DNA of 64,000 nt from positions 1,277,277 to 1,341,276 of the forward strand of contig CABFPE010000146.1 in assembly GCA_900660155.1 (NCBI GenBank). Reading direction: 5' to 3'. Below the pieces are notes generated by a model, which ran no database searches, was not told the DNA's origin, and saw nothing but the letters and a program-made list of their open reading frames with translations. Shown here piece by piece: positions 32,951 to 45,053 of this stretch. This stretch comes from Hofstenia miamia (Eukaryota > Xenacoelomorpha > Acoela > Hofsteniidae). Positions within the stretch are counted from its first letter, which is position 1. The number at the start of each line of letters is the position of its first letter. Both the position numbers and the translations under genes were made by a program.

Positions 32951-33696
32951 CTAAACAAGTTGTTCGTAATACCTTACCTTGCTAAGAATGGAAATCTGGA
33001 ATAGTTGGAATTGTACAGTTGGTTAAACAGCTTAAATCAAGAAATTGTTATAGCATTACCAGAATATGTCTATAAATCTCCGGTACAGATTCTACAATAT
33101 TCTATAACAAATCATTTTTTAAACTCAATATTATATTAGTCTGCTTCAACCAATTATACTGCATGTTTTTGAAATTATTTTTTCCTCCCTAAATATTTAT
33201 AAAATTTGGAGCAATGGTCATTTAATAAAAGCCTGAAATTTACTGAAAGACTGAAATATATCTGAACATTCTTTTATCCAAAAATTGAATGAGATAGTTA
33301 AATTAAATTTTGAGGGTTTCATAGAGACCCAATACAACTATAGCAAACATATCTTCATATGACAGGGGCTTTGCAGCACTATAGCAGCCAAAAAAATCAT
33401 TATCACCATGTCAACTTTAATGGGAGATGGGATTAGACATTAAATTATGGTCATGTCATTTTGTTCAGAAGTAATTGCTTTTTTAAAGGTTTTGCTGATT
33501 TTGTCCCAGTGCACAATGCATGCTTCTTTTCCAAGTTACATATGAGTGTAGATTCTGCACTCTTGAAGATTGACTTTAAAGTAGTGTTCACTATTACTTT
33601 TCTTAGTCTTAATCGAGTTCTCGGTGACTGGTGAGACTCTCGGATTATTTGAGTTAATAATGATTACCAGCAACTTGATTGCCTTTAGTTAACTAA

Positions 33697-33885
33697 TCAA
33701 ACTCCATTTAGGTTTGCTGAAGTAGATGACAGGGTCGAAACCCAAAGGGAAGACCATGGAATCAAGAATGGCTCAACACCAAGTGCTATGCAATTGACTG
33801 ACGCATGAAGTTCTCTCCATAATAGTAGTTTTGCTTGTGTTGCGCAATGATCCCTCATGGTGCTTACCATTAATGATTTGTACAT
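33697..33885. other. Coding-like segment, strand ambiguous
   Basis: GC-rich relative to its flanks and open on both strands: plus FAEVDDRVETQREDHG after CATTTAG, minus MRDHCATQAKLLLWREL or LDSMVFPLGFDPVIYFSKP. It probably includes an exon of the minus-strand gene around 32.8-34.4 kb, but the phase cannot be fixed by eye. Confidence 0.3.
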
Positions 33886-34340
33886 TGATTGCTCTTGTTA
33901 ATAACAATAGAACGACTCACACAACCTTGCCACTTTCAGTTATTAATTTTCCTACACATAAATAGCCTACATTTATATAGATACATTATCCTGGATATAT
34001 GTTAGCAACCAATGTGGTAAGCAGAAAGATAATAGTCCAAAGTCCACAATGAATTAATGTAACAAATGACATAATTAATAGGATGCTCATAGGCATATCA
34101 TATGTATAATAAGGCTTGTTCCGCTTAATACCATACATGAATTTTGATCTAAAATAAGGGTTAGCCTATGGTCAGATATCCAGCTGTTTGATGACATTAG
34201 TTATAAAAGTGAAATATATCAATAGGAAAGCTAAACGGATAAAAACTATCTGTATACCTAACATATAGACACACTTTCATAGACAGGGCATAACACTAAT
34301 GCAGAAGCTGATGATAATTGCAGATCAATGAGGCAGGCAC

Positions 34341-34421
34341 CTGACGGCCATGTAAATGCAAACATCAGGGTCCCTAATACTACCCACTCGTGTGCTTTCT
34401 TGTCCCATTACGTAATCAAAC
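34341..34421 (-). CDS. Internal exon of an unassigned gene
   Basis: A strong acceptor (TTTTCTTTGTATCAG) and a donor (GTGCCT) bracket 81 nt. The exon enters with one base of a codon, codes FDYVMGQESTRVGSIRDPDV then CIYMAV, and leaves with two. The plus strand is open here too (34283-34441), but it has no comparable splice sites. No family is recognised. Confidence 0.4.
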
Positions 34422-34988
34422 CTGATACAAAGAAAAGATAAATCCAAAACAATTTAATTTATCACTAGTTCATTCTATTACATCACTTTTATATTGCACT
34501 CTTACAACCAACTAACATGTACCTGTTTTTTGTTAACTTCGGTACAATAGATGTATTTCTCGTCTGCTAGTTTCCACGCAATATGTTATTAATTAGCTAG
34601 CGTGATTTCGGTTAACTTTTGCCAAACAATTTTGTGGACACACAATAATCCCATTTGGTTTTACAAAAGTTATCAATGGATATAAAAGCATTATCAAAAA
34701 ATGATAAAAAATCATAATTATAAAAGTATTTAATTTCTCTTTTTCTACCTTGTTCTTTTGCTGATTATGCCACACGAGATACCAAATGCCAACCTATATA
34801 CACACGTAGTGATTATGATTGCTTAGGTCAAATTTTGATGCGCTCAATAAGAATAGCTTATTGCTTCTCATTCTCGCTCCTATCCTGTGAGAAATAGGCA
34901 CATATAATAAAATGACTTTATTATTCGCGTCATAATTTTATTTCTAGTAGAATTGAAAAGGCAGCATGAAGTAGCATGATGCAAACAA

Positions 34989-35088
34989 TTAGTTCAAGGT
35001 TGAGCCCTCCATCGAATACATTGCTGCTGTATGGGAACATGGGTTTTCCTCATAGACATGTGAACCCGTCAATCTTGAGGTACCGCCA
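34989..35088 (-). CDS. Possible terminal exon, unassigned
   Basis: After CTGCTAG the frame gives GGTSRLTGSHVYEENPCSH then TAAMYSMEGSTLN and a TAA. The acceptor has a weak pyrimidine tract. The plus strand also has a short open frame, so confidence is low. Confidence 0.25.
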
Positions 35089-37382
35089 CTAGCAGTTCAT
35101 TTGCATCTATTCTAATTCAAGGAGTATTTTGAATAAATTAGTCCTCCAATACTGGTGAACATTATATAAATGAATGTAAACTGTTGATTTACGGAAGTAT
35201 TGCAGAAGAAAATAGCAAAATCTATCACTAAGTGTAGAAGAAATTATTCTATAATGAATGATGATATAAAAACTACATGGTCTGCTACTATTTTTAATGA
35301 TACAAATTTCTTCACTACAAATATTGGAAAATCTATATGAGAAACTGTGTATTTGAACATAGAGAACCATAAATTTAACTATTAGCCCTAATTCATATGT
35401 GGGGGGGGATATTCGACTGCAAGATACAATACAGTATAGCAAAATAATAGGAAAGTTAAATTTTTAAAAATTTCATTTAAAATCAGATATCCTAACTGTT
35501 TGTAATATGGGATGACACAATTATCCCAAACAGGAAATTCCATAAATTAAGGTTAATCGAATTAATGTGCTCACTAAATACTGCTTAAAGAATATTCTTG
35601 AAATATTTGATTATATTTTAAATTCAAAGTTAATTCATTTTTAGAATTTAACCGCATTAAGTGTAAATTTATGTTTTCTATTGCTTGCATGCTTCTAAAG
35701 AACTTGATGATATATGGCTCAAGAAATATTGATAATTACGTTCAACTAGAACCTTCTATGCACAAGCGAATAAACTGCATCATACTCTGGCTGTAATACT
35801 TTTGAACTCATTTGCATTAATGTCCAAAACACATAAATTGGGGAATTTGATAAGATATTTTTAATTATTTTTTAGAATAGCCTCAGATTGTTCTCTAGAC
35901 ATTCTGTCAAGAAGTGGAACTTTCAATTTACATGCATGCACTATCTGAAATGCTACAATGAAACAGAACAATTGAAAACTATATGTGCTGGTTGTTTTCA
36001 TTGTTCAATCTAAGTGTTTTAATCTATTAGTTGTAAATATTTAGTCAACAATTTTGTATATAATACCAAGTATTTGATGTATATAGAGAACAGTTTTATA
36101 AAATTTGAAGTTCAGGAGGGTAATGCGCTGATCCAAGTTATATTACAATTGGTTGCTAGTTGACCAATCAAGTGTATTTATATGCAGAAGTCAATTTAAA
36201 TACAAAGAAATATTTATCTTCTTACAATTTTAAAGCGATTCGTGCAAAATATATATAAGGTAGGATTTCTAATTTATAGCTATACTAAACATGAAAGGAA
36301 ACTGATATTAAAATACAGGGATTGAGTTGAACGGTAATAGAAAGGAGTGATTTGTATTTAATAGAGGATTCAGGGAAAGGCAATGCGATAAGCATAGAAT
36401 ATTATACAGTTTAACTCTAATTCCACAAGAAATTTTCAAAATCTGTGATTTTTTATCAAAAAATGTTTAACCATTTATAAATTACGAACTAATGATGACA
36501 TTTATAATTTGAAAGTCCTACAAAATAGAGAGTTATCTCCTCTTTTGTTTTCGATTTTAATTTACTATCTGGCCTAGTCAAACTTTGAATTGACAAAACG
36601 GGGATCAGTGTGCTTTTCTCAAAGAAGCAAAATATTTGAGTTTAGTCACTTTTTCATGGCCATTAAGTTGACTCATTATTTGAACATTGAGTGTGGTAAG
36701 AATTTAAAAGGTTTTGCAAAAAACTGACTTCAAATTGAAAAAAATAACATTTTTTATAATTTCCAAAAAATTTCAGTATGTTGCTTCAAAATATATTTGA
36801 CTGCCAAATGCCGCATTAGAAAAGCTTTACCTGCGCATCACTATCACATATGGCTAGGGTGGGGAGGCCAATGTATTTAGACATTTCGAAATTTGATTTT
36901 GGTATTTAATATTCGAAATTCGACTGTTGGTTTATAATATAGAAATAACATTGCTTTTGGAGATTTGGTAGTGTTTTTAATTATTGCAGCCTAAATCTGA
37001 TGCATTGTTTTTCTATTCAGTAATAAAAGTTATATTAGCAATCACTTTATGCAATAATTTCAAAAAAAATTTGCAAAATTATTTTTTTCATGCATACGAA
37101 TCTGTGTTTTTATCTAATAAGGATATAAATTCTTTCACCCAAATCATTAAATGTAAAATTTATTTAGAAATCATTTGATATATTTCAAATCAAGTTGAAG
37201 AAATCTTGATATCAATGATGACCAATATTACAGACAGATTCGATCATTTGTTTAACTGCTAAACTTGACTGGTTTTTATTTAACAACAATTGGCAGTTTT
37301 AAATATTTCTTCCTTCCTTACAGCAGCAAATTACAAATTTCAAAACTCAGCAATGATACTCATTAGATTTCAAACAGTATAG
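35089..37382. other. AT-rich, no exon identified
   Basis: The GPCR exons coding the N-terminus, TM1 and most of TM2 should lie here or further left on the plus strand, but I could not recognise them. Confidence 0.35.
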
Positions 37383-39047
37383 GACTACTTGACAATTATT
37401 GATACAGGTTATTTGAACATGGGAGGAAGTTATTTTCAATACAACATTCCAAATATAAGTACTTACATTTGCAAGGTAAGCAATGATAATGTCTTATTAC
37501 AAATTTATACTATAAATTTCTTACTTTAATTTCTATATCAGTCATAAATAATATGTGTAAAATAGTATACATAAATTTGCATGATAATACTTTCCAGTCA
37601 AATATGATGGCTACTATCTTATCATATTGTAATCATTTATTCAATTCTACAGGCCAAAAATCTTTTCATACTGATGATTTAGAAAAATTATGAAATTTGA
37701 TTTATTTTGAATTATTTCTATTTTCCACCAGACCAAGAAATTGAAAACAAATCATTTCATGAAATGCGATTTTAACGAATTCTCTTTTTGATTTTGAATA
37801 TTTTAAGTAAAATATGATTTTTCTGAAAATTTGGTAATAACTACGAGTTCAATGATCTAATTTTCCCAAAGCCTGAAGATGAAGATTCAATAAATATTTC
37901 TAATACAGTTTCTTCAATAATTTTAGCAATCTTTATAAGGAAGTTTCTACTATATAGCTTACACATACTTTGTTAATTTACTATATATATATATATCAGA
38001 CTTGTCAACGAGCCTTAATTTCTAAGCTCGGCTCGTTTAAATTTTGAGTAAGTTCAACTCGGCTCGCCACATAAAATCTTTCAACGAGGCTCACTTAAGC
38101 TCGATATTTTTTTTTTGTGCTCTCAGAATTTTTTCCATTGCTATTCCTATTATTTATAAACATTTTTAAAATGAGATTAAAAGTAAGGAATATTGAATGA
38201 AAAAAATAAGAAAAATCTGCATAATCAAATTCTACAAGCAGTACTATAAATTTGGTTTGCTTAGAAATGCTCGTTTTGGGCTCGTTGTATATCCAATATT
38301 CTGCTCAAGCTCGGCTCGTTAGAAGCTCGGCTCGTTGACAAGTCTGATATAAAATACTATAAAATAATTTTAGTAGCTTAGTACTTTGATTTGAGAAGAG
38401 TTTTGAAGGCTTGAATTTAGTTGTGCTACTTCCATCGATGGGCCTCTACATATGCTGCAATTTACCATATGGTGGCACTAGCGATTGATCGGGTGGTAGC
38501 CATTTATTGTCCTTTGTGGTACAAAAACAATGGAAATCAGAACCTGGGCTACAAAGTCAGTCTCGTCATTTCTATATCGTGCTATTTAATTTCACTTCCC
38601 AATCTTTTCAAATTCGATTTGATAAATGATATGTGCATTTTTAAAGCATCCAGTACGTTTATACTTTTCTACACTGCTAGTTATGCATTTGTAATCTATT
38701 TCTTTTTCCCATTTATTGTTGTACTTTTGTGTAATGTGTATTTTGTGTGCAAGTTGCGTAGCTCAAGAAAAGTAAATTCTGCAGAAAGGCGATTGACATT
38801 TATGTTATTAACAAATAGCATCGTTTTCTGCATTTTAATGGCTGCCAATACCCTTATTTATGTGATCAACTATAACGCTAAGCCCATTACTTATAGAGAA
38901 ATAAAAAATGTGCAAATTATGCAAAATATAAATCAGATTTTAGCAATTGTAAATTCCTCTGTCAATTTCATATTCTATTTTATTAGTGGGCCCCTGTTTC
39001 GAGCTGCTTTTTATCAGCTGTTTATATGCAAATTGGTCTCCAGTTGA
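37383..39047 (+). CDS. Class A (rhodopsin-like) GPCR, C-terminal two exons
   Basis: A seven-helix receptor of the plasma membrane, probably for a peptide or small ligand and signalling through G proteins. Exon 37383-37475 codes the end of TM2 and the first loop (DYLTIIDTGYLNMGG..ISTYICK, with the conserved TM3 cysteine). Exon 38421-39047 starts in phase 0 and covers the rest: TM3 ending ALAIDRVVAIYCPLWY, TM4 LVISISCYLISLP, loop cysteine MCIF, TM5 YAFVIYFFFPFIVVLLCN, a short third loop, TM6 LLTNSIVFCILMAANTL, TM7 VNSSVNFIFYFISG and a short tail. The DRY box reads DRV, and NPxxY reads NFIFY. Donor GTAAGC and acceptor GAATTTAG are clear; the 945-nt intron holds a MITE. TM1 and most of TM2 lie upstream and were not found. 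The orphan subfamily is undetermined; FMRFamide-receptor-like is a guess. Confidence 0.8.
37997..38346. mobile_element. 350-bp hAT MITE, copy 1
   Basis: Perfect 18-bp terminal inverted repeats: CAGACTTGTCAACGAGCC at 37997 and GGCTCGTTGACAAGTCTG ending 38346. GGCTCG motifs repeat inside both ends. It is inserted beside a TA microsatellite, so the target duplication (ATATATAT / ATATAAAA) is blurred. It sits in the GPCR intron, 74 bp before the TM3 exon. Confidence 0.9.
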
Positions 39048-40929
39048 ATGCAAATTTACTAGATATAGCAGTGTTTCATTTAACTTAAAAGTTCCTAAAG
39101 CACTTAATGCAATTGAGGAAAAAAATACACATTTTATGACGTTTTTGATTTTAGTGTTACAAGATTAAACAAAATTCCATCTTTACTCATAAAATATATT
39201 TGAGAATTTTTGTACATCAAAAGTGTACGAAATTTCAATTTGAAAGTATGCAAAATTCTATAAATCCTCAATTACAGAATTTTATCGCTTTTTGGAGAAA
39301 GCAATTGCCAATTTTATTTATCAAATCGGACAAGTCCTGACTTCGATGTCGTCCTGTAAGCGTCACATATATATTTTTATTTGTAAATATGCATCATTTT
39401 ATCAGATGTAAAAGTACAATGTTGTTTGTTTATCTCTAGACCCAATACTATGGGCCATAATGCGGAATAATGTATGCATCATAATTTCCCAGATGATATT
39501 CAAGATATTTCTTCTAAGTTATGCATAAAGGCTATTACTCTAATTATATATATATATATATATCCATCTTTCAGATAGAAATTTGGGAATAATTGCCATT
39601 GCACTGTAATATTAGTGATTGCTTTTGATATTATAATGCTTTGCATAATTCTTAAGTAGAAATCTGTACTTTGTACATATAAAGGCGCACAGAGAAATTG
39701 TGTTTAATATATTATGTAAATGTTACAATTATTCCCTATATAAAGTTCCGGTAAAAAATGAGAAACAAATTTTTTAATCCATTTTTGGGAAAATTTTGGA
39801 GATGGGTTTAGAGGCATCTTGGCTGTTGTAGACCAAGGAGAAATATTGTTTCTATGCAGCTGGAACATGGACTTATTGGTTATGAAAACACCTTTGAAAA
39901 ATTCACTTAGCGACCATGCTTACAAGGCTTCACAGAGGCTCCACCCGGTCTTTTTTCTGATTTTTTTTGTCAATAGTGGCACTTTTTCCCACGTTTTTTT
40001 TTACAGATCCCTGTCTTTGATAAGTGCTTGGTACACTGTCGATGTTGAGACAACTTCGTTATGGGTTTCTTATTGGAGCTTTGAGTTCAAATGAGTGGTT
40101 GATTTCAATGGGTTTTTAAAACAATTTTGACAAAACTTTTCCTTTCATTTACAGTCAATTTGAGGGCACACCCGCTTTCTTCATTTCTTTTCAGCGTGTT
40201 CGTTTCAGTAGACTTTTTAAGTTTCTACAAAATGTTTTTGCTTCATACCCAATATTTTGAGTAACGTTTTGTGGTCTTTAGTTCCAGTAGAGTAAAGATC
40301 GCCTAAATGTGTTGGTCCCGAGCATGACACTTTAACGAGTTGAAAAGCCTTGTACAGTCGTAGAAGGGTTTTTGTATTTGCAAATTCTTTCTCATTTATT
40401 TTTACCGGAGCTATATTAAGAAAAGCATATAGTAAATGATATTATTGTATTTTGTGGTACTATATTTATGTAATACAAAAGTACTTCTATTATTTCAACA
40501 GTGAAATTTGACGATATATATATGGCTGTTTGCATCAATTTTAGTAATCATTTATAATCACAATATATTTCTTTGTTTGATATATTTTCTTGTCATCAAT
40601 AGAAAATTGCAAATTGAAAACAACATATTCAATAATCACAACTTTCTGTAAAAATATAATATTTCGGCCTCATATTTTTTGAGAATTTTTAATTATTTCA
40701 TCTTTAGTCTAATGTAATCTTCAATAGCATACATTTAGTTATCATTTGCACATAACCTGTTATATACCATCAGTCTCATAAAAATGAACATATATGTAAA
40801 AAATTTACACATATTTACAAAACTGACATATATACAACAGATTTACCAATACAATAACTAAACGCTACAAAATTAATTAAAATATTTCATTCTACATAAA
40901 ATTAAAAAATATTCAAAACCCACAATATC
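39048..40929. other. GPCR 3' flank, no gene seen
   Basis: AT-rich. 39790-40380 is slightly richer in GC and the plus strand is open for about 90 codons (39819-40094), but the translation is not protein-like. Confidence 0.4.
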
Positions 40930-42520
40930 AACATTTCGCCAAGTATTTAACCGCTTTGAGGATCCTATAGTAGTATGCTTTAATAACTTCTTAAAAGTTA
41001 AATAGCATTCCTAATGCTGATGTCAAATCTATTCCATTGCTTGCATGTAGTTGCAGTGAACGACGCTTGTCAGTAGTTATTTCTAATTTTTATGCTGCTA
41101 ATGCAGGTTTTACTACTAACTCATGTATTTGTTGAGAAATGGTGAACTTCTTCTTAGGACATGAATTGTTTATACATGACAAATTGGAGTAAGCAGTGTA
41201 ATACTTTGGTAATAGTATTTCAAACATTTTCTGAATGTTATACATTGTTGTCAGTGACCAGTTAAACATTTTATTTAATCTTTCTTCTTGAGCTTGTTGT
41301 TCAGAAGTATGCATGCCATATTTGTAGTGACTAAAAACTGGTACATCTTTTAAGGCTTTGCTTCTTGTAACTGTTTGCGGCAGATTTTGGTTTCCAAGTG
41401 CAGTTTTAAAAAGTTTATTCTTTATGAAAGATCAAATGTGAAGTTTCTAAATATCTTTACTCCGAAATACTTTATATATTTGGATTGAGTTATTGCTGAA
41501 CCATCTCTTCTCTATTTATTATCAGCTTCACTTTATGGGCTAACTGCGTTTTATCTTCGTTAATGGCTAATATATGTTGTTGGATAAACATGATATAATG
41601 ACAATCCAAGAACGAGACAACAGTTCGTCTATCTTGTATCTTATTTGACTGAATGTTAGATAAAAACAAACTAGGAATAAAAACAGAACTCTCCCTCTCT
41701 GCCCTGTGTCAACAACTGATATTGACTAGGGCATCATTCCTGTATAACTTATTATTGCGAATTTTTAATGTGTTCCGCTAATCACCAGCCTTCACGAGTT
41801 CCCATCTTTTCTTCAAGATACCTTTCTCCATTTCCCTATCAGTAATAGAGAGATCGTGTGAGATATAAACCTTCTTTGTATAAAATTTTAGTGCATAAAC
41901 CTTTGATGATAACGTACTTACCTTCCAAATGCTGGGGAAAGTTATCATATTTCTGGGTTACTGGCGTGTAGGGTCAAATTTGCCAACACGCGGATATCTT
42001 TGACTAGGTTTGGGTTACAACCAAGATAGTCAACAAGTATACATACCGAATTGTATTCATTTTCTAAACGTTCGTCATGACTGTTCGGCAGATTCATTGA
42101 TTCCATTAACGGTAAGATTGTACAGATGGCTATTGCCTGCTGCTTTGACAGTAAAATTTGATTGTGTGCATTGCTTTTCTATGTTATGGATTTTAGTGGT
42201 TTTAGTAAGAATATCGTTTCATATCTGCTTTACCTCTTCAGTATCCAGATTAGGTCCTTCGGTGGTATTAGAAATACCGGCATCTTTGTAACCTTTTTTA
42301 ACTCAAGAGTTACAGAATATGATAATATTATTAATCAGATCCTCGAGGACAGTTGGTTTTCTAGTAGCAAAGCCAGTACACTCCTGCTTCCAATGCATTT
42401 TGCTATTACAGCAATAACCTATGTATATATTTTGATTATTCGCTATTGCATTCGAACACGTAACGCATTTCTCATTTGGTAAATAAGACATGTAGACAGA
42501 AAATACCAAACCAAACTTTC
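40930..42520 (-). mobile_element. LINE B family copy with large internal deletion
   Basis: In transcript order: an ORF1 part with a PHD-like zinc motif (CVTCSNAIANN then CCNSKMHWKQECTGF, 42480-42380); a central ORF1 block (DIRVLGKFDPTRQ, then KVYISHDLSITDREMEKGIL, 41990-41810); the start of an endonuclease (SLFLSNIQSNKIQD, about 41690-41650); and then directly the late RT region (LAINEDKTQL, SKYIKYFGVKIFRNFTFD, HYKYGMHTSEQQAQEERLN, 41575-41265). Most of the endonuclease and the RT palm are therefore missing. The C-terminal block aligns with the fragment at 10.4-11.5 kb (HYxY..Q.RLN..FNW). Confidence 0.65.
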
Positions 42521-43211
42521 AGGGCAAGGTTATTTTTGCTTAAGAAAGATTTTTAAATGGTTTTTAAAGGATTTTAATTTTTCAATGTTATATTTGCTTT
42601 AGGTAACGGATTCCAGTTTGACTGGCGACGTTATTGAAGAATTTCTTTAAAACTTTTTTCATATACTTAACACATATAAAGAGTTTTGATCTTACACTCT
42701 GTTTATGAGTAAAAAATCTGGGCATTTTAATAGTGTTATAAGGTGGGTAGGTTTTTGATTAGCTTTAAGAGTGTCAGCAGGTTATTTAATAGGATGAGTT
42801 GTTTTGGAAAGAGAATTGATCTATAAAATGCCAGGTAGTGGAGTCTGATTTGATTAGGTTCCATGACAAAACAGCGAAATAAGCTGCGTAACTTTTTAGC
42901 GGCGATACGTTTTTAAGAATAAAAATTACCAAGAAAAACTGGAAACTAAATATTGTAGAGCGGATTCGATCCGACTATCTCAGAGAGAGGAATGATTGGT
43001 AATCATTGCTTAAGCGTAGATAATTTTCCTGAGATGATTTTTTAATTTCAGCGTAGAATCCCTTAAAATTTTAAATAGTTGCTGGGGTGGAAATCATTTT
43101 AGACTTTTAAAAGTTTGGTGCAAAATAGGACGGCATGATTATTGAAACAGCATTCTATAAAATTATTCAAATATTTTGACAAAAATTGCTTTCTTAATTT
43201 ATTAATCTTCA

Positions 43212-43298
43212 GAGACTGATAGTTTCCAACAGCACCTTACCATTAGAAATTCCTGACATTTGGGTTCAGTTTCTATTTAATACGGAGACTGTGTTGTG
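43212..43298 (+). CDS. Possible terminal exon, unassigned
   Basis: A very good acceptor (TTTATTAATCTTCAG) is followed by 28 codons (LIVSNSTLPLEIPDIWVQFL) and TGA. It is short, so chance is a real alternative. Confidence 0.2.
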
Positions 43299-43718
43299 AT
43301 GAAATTGTTTTAAGATTAAATTCTTATAGCTGCAATTGCCTGCATAATGTAGTGTCAATTCTATCATGGCTTTGGAGAGTGTAAATTTATGAAATTTAAT
43401 ATTCATTAGGGACAGCACCTTATTAAGCTGTTTACGAAAATCCGGTCACGAAAACTGAAATAGCCTGTCACACAATAAGTTCATTGGCTTAGTTTTGATG
43501 GAGCCATTTTGTAAATCTCATTAAGTTATTACTTTTTTTTGAGAATGTAGTGAACTGAAGCCCTTTACATGTGATAAGATTGCAATTTTAATCTCGATGA
43601 TTTTGAAAGTCATATGAAAATTCTGAATCTTAAACCTGGTTGAAAAAAATAAATTTTGGGATATAACTGTATTAAATATCCACTTCGTTGTGTACAATTG
43701 CATCTTAAGATAGAATAG

Positions 43719-43795
43719 ACTTTTTTACAATTTGAGGTCGATGATGCTGTTCCCATTCTTGGAAAGCAAAATGTTAGTATGTGCATATCGGTGAG
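43719..43795 (+). CDS. Possible internal exon, unassigned
   Basis: A strong donor (GAG|GTAAAT) closes a frame reading LQFEVDDAVPILGKQNVSMC. The acceptor (GATAGAATAG) is poor, and the minus strand is open as well. Confidence 0.2.
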
Positions 43796-43989
43796 GTAAA
43801 TATACACCATATATTGTTTTTGTAATGGCATACGTAGTTACAGTGTTGCTCCGCTTTCTATATTAATTTGTAACTGGTGCCAATTATAGCTCACGTCAAA
43901 AAAGCAGCCACAATATAAACACATTTTTGATAACAAATGAAAGAAAAATGGAAGCTTATAAAATATATTTGGATATATTATTGTCTCAG

Positions 43990-44380
43990 CTTCTAACCTG
44001 GTGACAAATTTATATTACAAGTTTGCCATGCAAAGCGTGACAAGCAGAGAAACGTCTTGAAACTGAATACATTAAACGGACTCCAACTTCTTGAGTTAAT
44101 GGTGTTGCGATTCAAGGATGTAACTCCTTAATTCTTTCAGAGTTGCGGGATTTTTTTCGACAAAATCCTTCAGAATCTGCCACAGGTTCTCTATGGGTAC
44201 TAGATCTGGCGAATTCCCTGGCCATTGCATAACTTGAATATTATAATTGGTAAAAAATTATTGTGTCGATTTTGAGTTATGAAGGTTGCTCCATCTTGTT
44301 CTAAGATCCATGACTCGGGATATAAGCACGTTGCTTATGGTGCAAATTCCTCGAATATTTAGAAATATTTTGAACTATTA
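43990..44380 (-). mobile_element. Tc1-like transposase relic
   Basis: The minus strand shows WILEQDGATFI (second catalytic Asp block), then after frame changes NSPDLVPIENLWQILKDFV, the hallmark Tc1 SPDLNPIEN(L)W box, with PATLKELRSYI following. It is only the C-terminal third and is heavily decayed. No terminal repeats were found. Confidence 0.7.
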
Positions 44381-45053
44381 ATTGTACCAGTGTCATCTAG
44401 TGTGAAAACTAATGATGTCAAATTTTGAAAAGTGCCCACATTTTTACTTGAACTATATAATATATTTGAAATCGGCTTCAAAACAAAGAATATAAGTGAC
44501 GATTCATTTTACCTGTAAATCTTTCAAGTACACATAAATATCATCAATGGGTCAATGAAATTAATTTAAAAAGCCTTGTATTTAATTGGTGTATTTTTTA
44601 GAAATATAAAATGTTCGTTTTAACAATTGCACTTATAGCATTTGACAGAGAAAATCCATATCAAATCAAAGCCATTGAGCTAATAACAGCCTGTTGTCAA
44701 TTGAAATCAAATCAACAGCAACCCTGGCATATATTTTTGTAAAAATTTTCAATATTCTCAAATACTTAAGGATTTTTGGTAGAATAATGTTTCTATAGTT
44801 ATTATTGAATGAACGTTGTTTTTGTTTGGATAACTTTTATGAAATATGATATGATGATATCAAGGATCGATTACTTGGCAATAATTCCAATATATGTATC
44901 AAACGGGTAGGACTCTAATAATTAGTTTGAAAATTTTGCAAATGAATCTATGAGAACAAGACATTTTAATTTGAAAATTAACATAGAAAATATTCTACAA
45001 CTAATAATTGCAATTAATAAATATATAGCACCAATTGAGCTTTAATAATACTG

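Noticed and set aside
39819-40094. 91-codon plus-strand frame after the GPCR
   Set aside because: Translation is rich in F, S and L without motif or splice signals; likely chance.
42957-43020. tRNA-like sequence around GGATTCGATCC
   Set aside because: The B-box-like word is present, but the T stem and acceptor stem do not pair and no A box is at the right distance.
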